This document shows, piece after piece, positions 53,942-62,199 of a DNA stretch of 64,000 bases. The stretch is from Thermogemmatispora onikobensis (lineage in GTDB: Bacteria; Chloroflexota; Ktedonobacteria; Ktedonobacterales; Ktedonobacteraceae). The DNA is taken from the NCBI RefSeq assembly GCF_001748285.1, contig NZ_BDGT01000010.1:1-64000 (forward strand), in the 5' to 3' direction. The notes beneath the pieces are model-generated. The model ran no database searches. It was not told where the DNA came from and saw only the letters and a list, made by a program, of their open reading frames with translations. Numbering within the stretch: the stretch's first letter is position 1; every line of letters begins with the position of its first letter. The translations under genes were made by a program, and so were the position numbers.

Positions 53942-55369
53942 TCAATCAAGTTCGACACTATGCCGGCCAAAAATGCGCTGCCAGAAACGCAGCTCTGCCG
54001 CTGTATCTTCCTCCCCTTCCTCTATGCCAACCGTTTCGTTGGGATCATCCTCCCCTTCATCCTTCTTCACGGTCTCGGGCCTGGCCTGCATCTGCTCCTC
54101 CGCCTGCGGCGGCTCCGGCTCCTCCAGGTCAGCCAGGGCCGCCGCCCTGGTCTCGTCAGCCGCCGCCGCGCTGCCCTCGACCTCCACCTCGGCAGCAACC
54201 TCCGATAGCTCTGGCTCCTCCCCATTGCTTTCGCATCCTGGCTCAACAGCGACCTCATCTGCTGGGTCAGACCGGTCTGCTGCCTCCCCCGCAGACCGAT
54301 CCTCTCCCTCGGGCCAGATCACTTCCTCTCTCACAGAGGCCCCTTCGGGAGAACCAGCAGCGCTAAACTCATAGAATGCCCCCGCCAGAGCGTGGTCTGT
54401 CTCTTGCTCAACCGAGGGCCTCTCTCTCTTCTCCGCGCCCTCTTCGTTGGTCAGATCGTGGTTTTCGTCGGAGGCCGTTGTTGCCCCATCGACAGCGCTA
54501 CCGACATACTCACGCATGGCCGGCTCGGCCAGAGAAGAGGGGAGCTGCTCTAGCGGGGCCTCACTGAGAGACGTCTCAGACATCTCGCTCTCGACGGTGC
54601 TCTCCCGCGTCTCCACTTCCGGCGCGGCCTCTTCCTGCCCACCTGGCCCCTCTGCTGTCGCGGCTCCGCCCGCCAGTCCGGCCTCTGTCGCCAGGAAGAT
54701 CTCTTCTTCAGAAAGGGGAACCACCTCCGCTGGAGTCGCCTGCTCGGACGTTGAAGGCTCCACTACCGGAGCTTCAGCGCCGTCGACTACCACCACCTCC
54801 GCAGGCACGATTGCAGGCAGACTCCCTGCAGTGGCCTCTTCGGAGAGCAGACGGCGCAGGAACTCGTCTTCGCTTAGCCCATTGTCAAGATCCCCTTCTT
54901 CACTCTCCGCCAGGGTCCTGCTCCCCGTCCCAGCCTGAGTGGCAGTCTCCGCCGCCAGCAGCGTCCCCTCCTCGATCGAATCGAGCCAGTCATAGGCTCC
55001 CTCCAGAGCATGCTCACACCAGCGCGTATAATCGCCGTCAAAGAGGCCCAGCCGCTGACAGGTCTCAAGCCGACGAAACATGGCCTGCAACCATTCCTCG
55101 CCACGTTCGCAGAGACGATCGAGCAGGACGACATCGCTGACCCCCCACGCGCGCAGGGTCGTCAGGAGGTTTAACACTCCCTCCGGGGGCTGAAGCTGAC
55201 GCAGGCGCTCGGCGTTCTGCTCAATCTGCTGACGCAGGGCCTGGATCTCCGCCTGCAAGACGGCCAGACGCTGCTCGGCTAACCAGAGCTGATAGCCAGC
55301 ATAGAACTCCTCGATGTCGCGCCGGCTCAGGCGGCTGTAGAGATGCAGCAACTGCTCGCTGTTGTTCAT
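53942..55369 (-). CDS. Unknown acidic protein with N-terminal helical domain
   Basis: 475 aa. Residues 1-140 are helical and probably folded: YSRLSRRDIEEFYAGYQLWLAEQRLAVLQAEIQALRQQIEQNAERLRQL (coiled coil), then VLNLLTTLRAWGVSDVVLLDRLCERGEEWLQAMFRRLETCQRLGLFDGDYTRWCEHALEGAYDWLDSIEE. About 140-450 is a Glu/Ala/Ser-rich, strongly acidic, disordered tract. The last 17 residues (LRFWQRIFGRHSVELD) form a short amphipathic end. No known domain recognised. It follows the Pro/Ala-rich gene by 48 bp, likely the same transcript. GAGGAT precedes ATG at 55369. Confidence 0.7.
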   Translation of the reverse strand: MNNSEQLLHLYSRLSRRDIEEFYAGYQLWLAEQRLAVLQAEIQALRQQIEQNAERLRQLQPPEGVLNLLTTLRAWGVSDVVLLDRLCERGEEWLQAMFRRLETCQRLGLFDGDYTRWCEHALEGAYDWLDSIEEGTLLAAETATQAGTGSRTLAESEEGDLDNGLSEDEFLRRLLSEEATAGSLPAIVPAEVVVVDGAEAPVVEPSTSEQATPAEVVPLSEEEIFLATEAGLAGGAATAEGPGGQEEAAPEVETRESTVESEMSETSLSEAPLEQLPSSLAEPAMREYVGSAVDGATTASDENHDLTNEEGAEKRERPSVEQETDHALAGAFYEFSAAGSPEGASVREEVIWPEGEDRSAGEAADRSDPADEVAVEPGCESNGEEPELSEVAAEVEVEGSAAAADETRAAALADLEEPEPPQAEEQMQARPETVKKDEGEDDPNETVGIEEGEEDTAAELRFWQRIFGRHSVELD

Positions 55370-55417
55370 CTTGGTATCCTCAAGCAGAGCACGGGGCCAG
55401 TCAGTTGGCAGGAGCCT

Positions 55418-56068
55418 TCACTCCTGGGCCGGGCCCTCTCCCAAAGCGGAGGAGTGGGACGAAGATGGCGAGGGGGAAATGCGCCCCCAGCGCTCCAACC
55501 AGCGCTGTACCAGGCGATTGGTGCGTATCCGCTCTTCATCGATGGGACCAGGGCGCCGATCTTTACCCGAGGAGACGGTCAGACGATGAAGCCACTCAGG
55601 CAGCTCAAGTTCCTGCAACTTCACTGGCCATCCCAGCTGAGCCAGGCTCTCCTGATGAGGAGCAGAAAGCCCACCACCACGCTGCTCTGGGCCTGCAGCA
55701 GGCAACGGTGCCTGCGTAGGGGCAGGAGCAGGGACAGGAGCAGGAGCAGGGGTAGGGGCAGGAGCAGGGCCAAGGCTTCCAGTGACCTCGCTCGTGTGAT
55801 GCCTTGGCCAGGCTCTCGCACCACTAGAGGAGGGCGGCGGCGAGGGCGGCGAGAGATTCACACGCGCCTGCTGACCCTGCTGCTGCCCTTCCTCCTCTAG
55901 CGCGCTCAGCAGAAGACGCACGAGCTGATTCTCTGGCCGCGGCTGCACTCGCTCTAACTGGCCGAGCCGCTCTAGCAAAGCGGCTCGCTCAGCTTCCAGC
56001 GCCTCCAGTTTCCGTCTCAGGCTCTGGTCTGTCTCCTGACAGAGTAGCCATTGCTGGTACTGGCCCAT
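55418..56068 (-). CDS. Unknown coiled-coil protein with Pro-Ala linker
   Basis: 216 aa. N-terminal coiled coil (MGQYQQWLLCQETDQSLRRKLEALEAERAALLERLGQLERV), then a linker with repeated Pro-Ala units (PAPAPTPAPAPVPAPAPTQAPLP), then a small C-terminal helical part (LAQLGWPVKLQELELPEWLHRL, NRLVQRWLERWGRIS) rich in Trp and Leu. No recognised family. I start at the ATG at 56068 where the coiled coil begins; the open frame extends 22 codons further upstream. Lies 48 bp before the 475-aa gene, so they probably form an operon; a DtxR-like palindrome lies upstream. Confidence 0.65.
   Translation of the reverse strand: MGQYQQWLLCQETDQSLRRKLEALEAERAALLERLGQLERVQPRPENQLVRLLLSALEEEGQQQGQQARVNLSPPSPPPSSSGARAWPRHHTSEVTGSLGPAPAPTPAPAPVPAPAPTQAPLPAAGPEQRGGGLSAPHQESLAQLGWPVKLQELELPEWLHRLTVSSGKDRRPGPIDEERIRTNRLVQRWLERWGRISPSPSSSHSSALGEGPAQE
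55719..55772. repeat. 6-bp repeat tract encoding Pro-Ala
   Basis: A run of GGRGCA-like hexamers (minus-strand codons CCT/CCC-GCT/ACC) encodes the PAPAPTPAPAPVPAPA linker. Replication slippage could change its length in frame. Confidence 0.7.
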
Positions 56069-56185
56069 CGTACTTGCTCTGCTCACAGCAGTCGCTTGAA
56101 TGGCACGCGGCTCCCTTCTGCCAAAGTATACCATGCCTGGTCCCCACGAACAAGCGGCACTTTACACGAGACCGTATACTATGTT

Positions 56186-56211
56186 TAGGTATTTATACCT
56201 AGCGATAGGTA
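56186..56211. promoter_or_regulatory. DtxR/IdeR-like palindrome in a divergent promoter region
   Basis: TAGGTA-TTTA-TACCTA (56186-56201) and a third TAGGTA half-site at 56206-56211, 20 bp from the first. With its flank it reads TTAGGT-N6-ACCTAG, close to the iron-box consensus TTAGGT-N7-ACCTAA. It lies between the leftward unknown pair and the rightward glycosyltransferase. Confidence 0.5.
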
Positions 56212-56343
56212 AAAATACTGGTACTGGTCCTTGCCCAACAGGACCAGGGCGTGGATAGTCCACAGACCACGGCGGGGGTACCTTTCCAGATGACATATCC
56301 AGCAACTCCTCTAGCTCAAGGCTATACAAAAAAAGAATCAGGG

Positions 56344-58101
56344 ATGACGGAGCCTTCTTCAGGATCGCGACCCGTCTTCTTTGCACTGCTGCTAGGGATG
56401 GCCCTGATGGCCCTTGGCCTCATCCTTCCCCTGCGCGCGCTCTACTTCTACCAGGCATTTCCCGGCTCGTGGGTAGAACATTGGCTTCTTCTGCCAACGC
56501 GCCTGCTTTTCCCCCACCAGCCACCTGTCTCGCCGCGCCATCCCCTGGACGCTCAGGCCCTGCACAATGCTCCGCTCAACTGGCACGACCTGCTCCTGTT
56601 CTGGGGAGGTTTGGCGCTGGTCTGCCTGCTCTATCTGCTAGCCCTCCGCGCCTTGCCTCCCTTGATCTCCTACCGCTTTATCCTCTTATCAACGGCTTTC
56701 CTCGGTTTCATTTTAGTATTATATCCTGCTCTGACTTCACAAGACGTTTTCTCCTACATTACCTATGCCCGCATAGGCGTAATTTACCATCTCAATCCCC
56801 TGACCACCCTCCCCGTTGCCATCTCTGAGGACCCCATCTATCAATACATCTTTTGGACCACTCAACCCTCGGCCTACGGCCCGACCTGGATCGCCTGCAC
56901 CAGCCTGCTCCAGTGGCTGGCACTACAGCTGCACCACAGCAGCGTCTGGAGCATGGTGCTGCTCCTACGCCTTTTCGGCCTGGCCATGCACCTTGGGGCC
57001 ACCATTCTTCTGTGGAGCGGCAGCAGCCTGGCGCTTGCGCCGCAGGAGAGCGCCTCTCCGCGCCTTCGCCTGGCCCGTCTCACCGCCACCCTGGCCCTGG
57101 CCTGGAATCCTCTCCTTCTTCTGGAAGCCTGTGTCAACGCTCACAACGATGCCACCATTCTCTTCCTGATCATGCTAGCCTGCTGGCTCCTTCTCCGCTG
57201 GCAACGCCGCCAGCAAGTGCCCTGGCTGCTGGCGGCCACTCTGGCCCTGGCCCTGGCGGCCTGTCTCAAAATCACCTTCATCGTCATCTTCCCCGGGCTG
57301 CTCCTCTTCCTTCTGGCACAGGAGGAGCGGCGCCCTCTCTGGCTGCGCCTGCGTCTACCAGCGGCCATGCTCCTCACGTATGTGAGCTGTATCGTGCTGC
57401 TCTATTGGCCATTCTGGCACCACGGCGCCGTGCTGCGCCTCTTCCGGGTCAACCCCAGTGCCTCGATGGCCCGTAATACACTATATGAATTTTTAGTTCA
57501 TCTTTACGCGACCATTGTCCATATCCGCTTGATCCAGATGAATCCAAATACGGGGTCCCTTCCGGAGAGTGTGGCCCACACGATCGCCAGTTTGCTCTTT
57601 ATACTCACCTACGCTGGTCTCTGCCTCCACGCCTTACGGCGGCCTGCCTCCATCCGTTCCCTCTCCGCGCTCTTCGGCTGGATGGCCCTGGCCTGGCTTC
57701 TCTTCTGCAGTGTTGGCTCTACCTGGTTCTGGCCGTGGTATCTGGTAAGCTGGGTTGGCCTGAGCCTGCTTGCGCTGGTGAGTGGCAAGGGCCGGCCAGC
57801 CCTGCTGCGCTCGCGGGCTTTTGCGGTTACTGCGGCCTTCACCGCCTTCTGCATGCTTTCAATCTATGCTGGCTATGTCTGGGGGATGGAGCGCACCGGG
57901 CTTCCCTTCTTACCCGGCTTACAAATCAGCTGGCTGCGCGGCCTATGGGGCTGGTCCTTCCTGCTGCTGGTCATTCCGTTGGTACTGACTCAGCGCCGGC
58001 GCCAGCAGACCTGGTCAACGCTGGCAGAGCAGCCGCTGCCGCTGGTGAGCCACGGACAAGGGAGCGACAGGCAACAGCGGGGACGTCTGCCAGTCTCCTG
58101 A
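56344..58101 (+). CDS. Polytopic membrane glycosyltransferase (paralogue of the 5.9-kb gene)
   Basis: About 585 aa, a dozen predicted membrane helices, GT-C type. Signatures shared with the gene at 5883-7628: SQDVFSYITYARIGV, YGPTWIAC, WNPLLLLEACVNAHND and a TWFWPWYLVSWVG segment. Expected to transfer a sugar from a polyprenyl-phosphate donor outside the membrane, perhaps for glycolipid or surface polysaccharide. Start at 56344 is preferred because the first helix follows shortly; ATGs at 56290 and 56251 are possible. Monocistronic; ends in a stem-loop and is convergent with rodA. Confidence 0.8.
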   Translation: MTEPSSGSRPVFFALLLGMALMALGLILPLRALYFYQAFPGSWVEHWLLLPTRLLFPHQPPVSPRHPLDAQALHNAPLNWHDLLLFWGGLALVCLLYLLALRALPPLISYRFILLSTAFLGFILVLYPALTSQDVFSYITYARIGVIYHLNPLTTLPVAISEDPIYQYIFWTTQPSAYGPTWIACTSLLQWLALQLHHSSVWSMVLLLRLFGLAMHLGATILLWSGSSLALAPQESASPRLRLARLTATLALAWNPLLLLEACVNAHNDATILFLIMLACWLLLRWQRRQQVPWLLAATLALALAACLKITFIVIFPGLLLFLLAQEERRPLWLRLRLPAAMLLTYVSCIVLLYWPFWHHGAVLRLFRVNPSASMARNTLYEFLVHLYATIVHIRLIQMNPNTGSLPESVAHTIASLLFILTYAGLCLHALRRPASIRSLSALFGWMALAWLLFCSVGSTWFWPWYLVSWVGLSLLALVSGKGRPALLRSRAFAVTAAFTAFCMLSIYAGYVWGMERTGLPFLPGLQISWLRGLWGWSFLLLVIPLVLTQRRRQQTWSTLAEQPLPLVSHGQGSDRQQRGRLPVS

Positions 58102-58116
58102 GTTCCAGGCCCGGAC

Positions 58117-58156
58117 GCCGGTGCGCCATCTGTACCTGCGCAGGCGGCGCGCCGGC
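58117..58156. terminator. Stem-loop between glycosyltransferase and rodA
   Basis: 11-bp stem GCCGGTGCGCC (58117-58127) / GGCGCGCCGGC (58146-58156) with one T-G wobble and an 18-nt loop, between convergent genes. No T run. Confidence 0.45.
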
Positions 58157-58211
58157 TCCAGCTCAGTCTGGCCCTGATCGGAGCGGAGCCAGCGAGGGGG
58201 GGCCCTGTCAG

Positions 58212-59579
58212 CTAAGCCAGCCCTTCGCGCTCCAGAGCGCTATTGTGGGAGATGCGCAGGAGAATGCCGATAATAATATAGTTAGCGATCACCGAGCTAC
58301 CACCGTAGCTCAGGAAGGGCAAGGGAATACCAGTGAGAGGAAGCAGCTTGATATTACCAGCGGCAATAATCAGAGTCTGCAGCGCAAAGATTGAGGTCAG
58401 ACCCGCTGCCAGGAGCTGGTTAAAGGGGTCGCGAGCTTCCATAGCAATGCGGTAGCCCCGGTAGATCAGCAGCAGATAGAGGCCAATGAGAGCTAGCAAG
58501 CCCCCCAGTCCCAACTCCTCACCCAGGGCGGTCAGGACCATATCCGACTCCACTACCGGAACGATCGTCGGATGGCCCAGCCCGAGGCCGGCGCCGAGAA
58601 TGCCACCGCTGGAGAGGGTGATCAGTCCCTGGACAACCTGGAACCCCTTATTCTCAGCAAAATCCGTCTGGGCCTGGGTCCAGTGTTGCCAGTTCACCAC
58701 ATCAAAGCCAACAACCGCGAAGCGATTACGCACATAGCTGAAGAGGGAATAGCCAATGAAGCCCAGGAGAGCAAACAGCAGCAACCCAAAGAAGACATAG
58801 GACTTCTTTTGGGAGCTGAGATAGATCATGCAGAGGAAGAGACTGTAGATCAAGAGGGCCAGCCCTAACTCGCGTACCACCAGGAAGAGGAGCAGAGCAA
58901 TGCCCAACATCATAAAGACGGGGCCGAGCTGGCGCAACGGGGGCAGGCGGAAAGGGCCAAAGCGCGGCCCTTTGCCAGCCAGAATATCGCGATTCTCGCT
59001 CAGGTAGGCCGCGAAGAAGATGACAATGCAGATCTTGAGCAGCTCTGAGGGCTGGAAGGCAAAAGGACCAAGCTTGAGCTGGTCATGCGTTGGGCTGTCG
59101 AGATTCTTCACATGGAAGGTATTGACCAGAGTCACGCAGACCAGAAAGAGGCCGAGCACGGCCCAGGTATATTTGTAGCGCTCCAGCCACTGCATGCGCC
59201 GCAAGCCGAAGAGGGTGACCATGCACATGATAATGCCCAGGATCACCCAGATCAGCTGCTGCGTCCCCAACGTGGAACGATTGATATCGGGGCCGATGCG
59301 CATCGCCATCAGCACCCCCAGGCCGCTGAGCAAGCCCACCAGCGGCAGCAGCATTTGATCGGCCCGCGAGAAAAAGAAGCTCAGCACAATGTTGACTGTC
59401 AGAAACAGGGCGATCAGACCCAGAATAGGAATAAGCCCCTGGACCGGCGGCAAATTGCGTGTGCTCAGAGAGGAGGTCTGATCACGATTGGCCAGTAAGA
59501 GCTGGGTCATGCCCAGCAGCAAAATCAGAAACGGGATAATGAATAATCCCAGTTCTTTCCAGCGATAGCGAAACGTCAT
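58212..59579 (-). CDS. rodA: SEDS-family peptidoglycan polymerase (RodA/FtsW type)
   Basis: 455 aa, about ten to twelve membrane helices. The SEDS signatures are clear: the large outer loop HDQLKLGPFAFQPSELLKICIVIFFAAYL, the catalytic-loop region VPVVESDMVLTALGEELGLGG (with the conserved Asp), and NIKLLPLTGIPLPFLSYGGSSVIANYI. Polymerises lipid II into glycan strands with a class B PBP. Start at 59579 (MTFRYRWKEL) fits the family; the open frame continues upstream to 59723 through a repeat-rich stretch that is unlikely to be coding. Last gene of fhaA-fhaB-rodA; no pbp, pstP or pknB follows as it does in Actinobacteria. Assigned RodA over FtsW from this context. Confidence 0.85.
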   Translation of the reverse strand: MTFRYRWKELGLFIIPFLILLLGMTQLLLANRDQTSSLSTRNLPPVQGLIPILGLIALFLTVNIVLSFFFSRADQMLLPLVGLLSGLGVLMAMRIGPDINRSTLGTQQLIWVILGIIMCMVTLFGLRRMQWLERYKYTWAVLGLFLVCVTLVNTFHVKNLDSPTHDQLKLGPFAFQPSELLKICIVIFFAAYLSENRDILAGKGPRFGPFRLPPLRQLGPVFMMLGIALLLFLVVRELGLALLIYSLFLCMIYLSSQKKSYVFFGLLLFALLGFIGYSLFSYVRNRFAVVGFDVVNWQHWTQAQTDFAENKGFQVVQGLITLSSGGILGAGLGLGHPTIVPVVESDMVLTALGEELGLGGLLALIGLYLLLIYRGYRIAMEARDPFNQLLAAGLTSIFALQTLIIAAGNIKLLPLTGIPLPFLSYGGSSVIANYIIIGILLRISHNSALEREGLA

Positions 59580-59783
59580 TGCAGCCAGACCTTTCACTGT
59601 CAGCAAGTCTCGGCAAACCGGAGCGCGCCGAGCCACACCCAACAGAACCCAGGCGAGCCCATAACCCGCCATCGAACCTGACCAGCCAGCCAGGTCGCAG
59701 CCAACCAACCAGCATGCCCTCAACCGACCAACCGAGCCAGCCGGCGAGGATCAGCGAGGGAAGGATTGAGCAGACCCTGCGAG
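59580..59783. other. Repeat-rich gap between fhaB and rodA
   Basis: 204 bp with CCAGCC/CCAACC simple repeats (59682-59742). On the transcribed (minus) strand these give clustered GG pairs that could form a weak two-layer G-quadruplex. No gene. Confidence 0.4.
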
Positions 59784-60230
59784 CTAGGGCGTGAGCTTAA
59801 AAGAGACCGGCCCGATCTGGATCAGATCACCAGGCCGGGCGGGCAACGGCTCACGGGCCGGTTTGCTATTCAGAAAGGTGCCATTGACGCTACCGGCATC
59901 CTGAACATACCAGACGCCATTGCGATACCAGAGCCGTGTATGCTCAGCAGAAATAAAGGGGTAGGGCAACTGGATCGTGTTAGTAGGACCACGCCCAATT
60001 GTTGTCTGCGGCATCAGGTCAAAGCGCGTCCCCGGCAGCAGATTGCTGGGACCACTGTCGACTACCACCAGATGCCCAACCACCGGCGGCGTGTGCCCCC
60101 CCACCTCACTGCCCATGGCCGCCGTCCTGCGCAGATCACGGGAGATCGTTAGCACAACCTGCATCAAAAAGAGGTAGAGAAGGATGAGCAGCAAGATCCT
60201 TAATATCAATAAAAAGACATCCAAAGGCAT
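59784..60230 (-). CDS. fhaB: FHA-domain membrane-anchored protein (FhaB type)
   Basis: 148 aa. One N-terminal membrane helix (FLLILRILLLILLYLFLMQVVLTI) and a C-terminal FHA domain (TTIGRGPTNTIQLPYPFISAEHTRLWYRNGVWYVQDAGSVNGTFLN) with the conserved GR, S..EH and NG positions. In Actinobacteria FhaB (FipA-linked) binds phosphothreonine peptides in cell-wall synthesis and division. Lies 12 bp after fhaA and before rodA, as in the actinobacterial fha-pbp-pkn cluster. Recruits its partners at the membrane (inferred). Confidence 0.85.
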   Translation of the reverse strand: MPLDVFLLILRILLLILLYLFLMQVVLTISRDLRRTAAMGSEVGGHTPPVVGHLVVVDSGPSNLLPGTRFDLMPQTTIGRGPTNTIQLPYPFISAEHTRLWYRNGVWYVQDAGSVNGTFLNSKPAREPLPARPGDLIQIGPVSFKLTP

Positions 60231-60242
60231 GAGTCAGTGTCC

Positions 60243-61097
60243 CTACCTTCGCTCGAAGTAGAAATCGTAGCTTCCAATGGTGAAACGATCACCGCTGCGC
60301 AGGGTATGCTGCCGTACCCCGGGCATCCCATTCACCGTGATTCCGTTGGTGCTACCGAGATCGAAGAGCATAAACTGTCCATTGGGCTGATATTTGATTT
60401 GCGCATGGTAGCGAGAGACGCGCTTATCTTCCACAATAATATCGTTATTGAGCTGTCTGCCGATATTGACGACTGGCTTCTCGATGCGATAGACCTGCTG
60501 GCCCTGGGGCACGCGAATGGTGAGCCAGGCCTGTGGCATTGGGGGGGCAGGGCGTGCTGTAGCCAGGCCACTCATCGACGAGCCGGCGGGGGCGTCGATG
60601 CCAGGTAACAATTGGCCAGACTGCAACTGGGCCCGCAGCTGCGCAAGCTGTTCGGCGCTCAGCGCCTGGGTCTCCATCACCTCGCCGTCGACGCTGGGAT
60701 CGCCAGTCCGATGCTGCCGGTCGACCAGCTCGGCTTCGATGCGCACCAGGCCCGGGCGCAAGGTACTGTCGGCATGGAGGCGCAGCACCGGATTGGAGCG
60801 CAGGGTATAGTGTCGTTGGCGAGCCAGATTCACCAGATCCTCCTGCCACTCGCGAACCAGAATCGCCTGGCTGGGAGCGAAACGCTGATGGTCCTTGATA
60901 CTCAGGTAAATATCGTAGACGTTGGGTGCCAGCAGGCGATCCACCCCCTGGAAGACGTTATCCTCCATCGCCCGCTCCAGCTTGCGAGCCACCTCCACCG
61001 GCTCCAGTCGCGAAGGGAAGAGAAAAGCAAACGGCCCCTCGATCAGCCGCTGCATAAAGGCTTCAAACCGTGAGAGTGGATTCTGGCGCGTTTTCAC
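60243..61097 (-). CDS. fhaA: FhaA-type protein: DUF3662 plus FHA domain
   Basis: 284 aa. The N-terminal DUF3662 domain (residues about 5-125, MQRLIEGPFAFLFPSRLEPVEVARKLERAMEDN..., LAPNVYDIYLSIKDHQRF) and the C-terminal FHA domain (VVNIGRQLNNDIIVEDKRVSRYHAQIKYQPNGQFMLFDLGSTNGITVNG) are the FhaA layout. FhaA binds phosphorylated partners such as MviN/MurJ in peptidoglycan synthesis control. No membrane helix. 17 bp after ribF and 12 bp before fhaB, so probably cotranscribed. Confidence 0.88.
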   Translation of the reverse strand: MKTRQNPLSRFEAFMQRLIEGPFAFLFPSRLEPVEVARKLERAMEDNVFQGVDRLLAPNVYDIYLSIKDHQRFAPSQAILVREWQEDLVNLARQRHYTLRSNPVLRLHADSTLRPGLVRIEAELVDRQHRTGDPSVDGEVMETQALSAEQLAQLRAQLQSGQLLPGIDAPAGSSMSGLATARPAPPMPQAWLTIRVPQGQQVYRIEKPVVNIGRQLNNDIIVEDKRVSRYHAQIKYQPNGQFMLFDLGSTNGITVNGMPGVRQHTLRSGDRFTIGSYDFYFERR

Positions 61098-61114
61098 CCT
61101 GGCTCACGCTCCCT

Positions 61115-62056
61115 TTATAGAATCTGCCGAACCTGCTCCACATCGGCGGCCATCTGCGCCTTCAAGGCTTCTATACTGTCAAAACGCCGTTCATCGCGTA
61201 ATCGGGCGATGAATTCTACGAGAATGCGCTTGCCGTAGAGATCAAGCTCGACATCCAGCAGGTACGCCTCCACCAGTGGGCGCTCGCTGGGGAAATTGGG
61301 ACGAATCCCGACGCTGACCGCACTCTTATAGACGTGAGGAGAAGAAAACACGTCACACATTCCCGCCTCCTCCTCCACCGCCACCCGCGCCGCGTAGATG
61401 CCATTGGCCGGCAGCAGGCGATAGGGTTCCGGCACAAGATTGGCCGTTGGGAATCCCAACAGCCGGCCACGATGATCGCCGTGTACCACGACGCCGCTCA
61501 AAAGTAAGGGATGTCCAAGCAGCTCGGCGGCTTCGGCGATGCGACCTGCGCTGACGAGCGCGCGAATCTCGGTACTACTCACGCGCACCCCACGAATCTC
61601 CTCCAGCGGGAGCGCGCGGACCACCAGCCCATGCTCTGCGCCATAGCCTTGCAGGAAGGCGATATCTCCCTCACGATTGTGCCCCAGACTGAAGTTTTCG
61701 CCTACCACAAGCCCTTTCAGGTTAAAGGCAGCACGCAGCTCATTGAGAAACTGGCGCGCCGGCATGGCTGCCACTTGCGGCGTAAACTGCACCACAATGT
61801 AGTCCTCTACCCCGCCATAGCGCCGTGCCAGAGCCAGCTTCTCCTCCAGCGAGGTCAGGCACTGGAGTGGCACATGGGGCCGTACGACCGCCAGCGTATG
61901 CGGTTCAAAGGTCAGCAGTACCGGTTTACTGCCCAGGGTCGCCGCCAATGCTCGCAGCTCATGGAGCAGGCGCTGGTGTCCTCTATGAATGCCATCGAAG
62001 TTCCCGATGGTAATGACGATTGGTTCCTGCGCGGTTACGGTGGTTTGATAGTTCAT
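61115..62056 (-). CDS. ribF: Bifunctional riboflavin kinase/FMN adenylyltransferase
   Basis: 313 aa. N-terminal FAD synthetase nucleotidyltransferase (TIGNFDGIHRGHQRLLHELR; LTFEPHTLAV; VGENFSLGHNREGDI; VSSTEIRALV) and C-terminal riboflavin kinase (HGDHRGRLLGFPTANL, then NGIYAARVAV, VGIRPNF, VEAYLLD). Makes FMN and FAD. Start at 62056. It stands 143 bp after truB in the common truB-ribF order. FAD is needed by the Etf and acyl-CoA dehydrogenase proteins encoded elsewhere in the window. Confidence 0.96.
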   Translation of the reverse strand: MNYQTTVTAQEPIVITIGNFDGIHRGHQRLLHELRALAATLGSKPVLLTFEPHTLAVVRPHVPLQCLTSLEEKLALARRYGGVEDYIVVQFTPQVAAMPARQFLNELRAAFNLKGLVVGENFSLGHNREGDIAFLQGYGAEHGLVVRALPLEEIRGVRVSSTEIRALVSAGRIAEAAELLGHPLLLSGVVVHGDHRGRLLGFPTANLVPEPYRLLPANGIYAARVAVEEEAGMCDVFSSPHVYKSAVSVGIRPNFPSERPLVEAYLLDVELDLYGKRILVEFIARLRDERRFDSIEALKAQMAADVEQVRQIL

Positions 62057-62199
62057 AATGAATAGTGGTGGCCCTTTACGTTCTGCTCAGTGTCGCACCC
62101 GCAGCGGGCGTTTTAATAGTATCACAGCTCTAGTGGTCAGGCAACAATCGCGCGCTTTCTTAACCAGCCTGGGGGAATTGCCCGCCGTCGCCGTCCCGC

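Noticed and set aside
59580-59723. N-terminal extension of RodA by 48 codons
   Set aside because: The extension is encoded by a simple-repeat tract, has no similarity to SEDS proteins, and the internal ATG at 59579 matches the family start.
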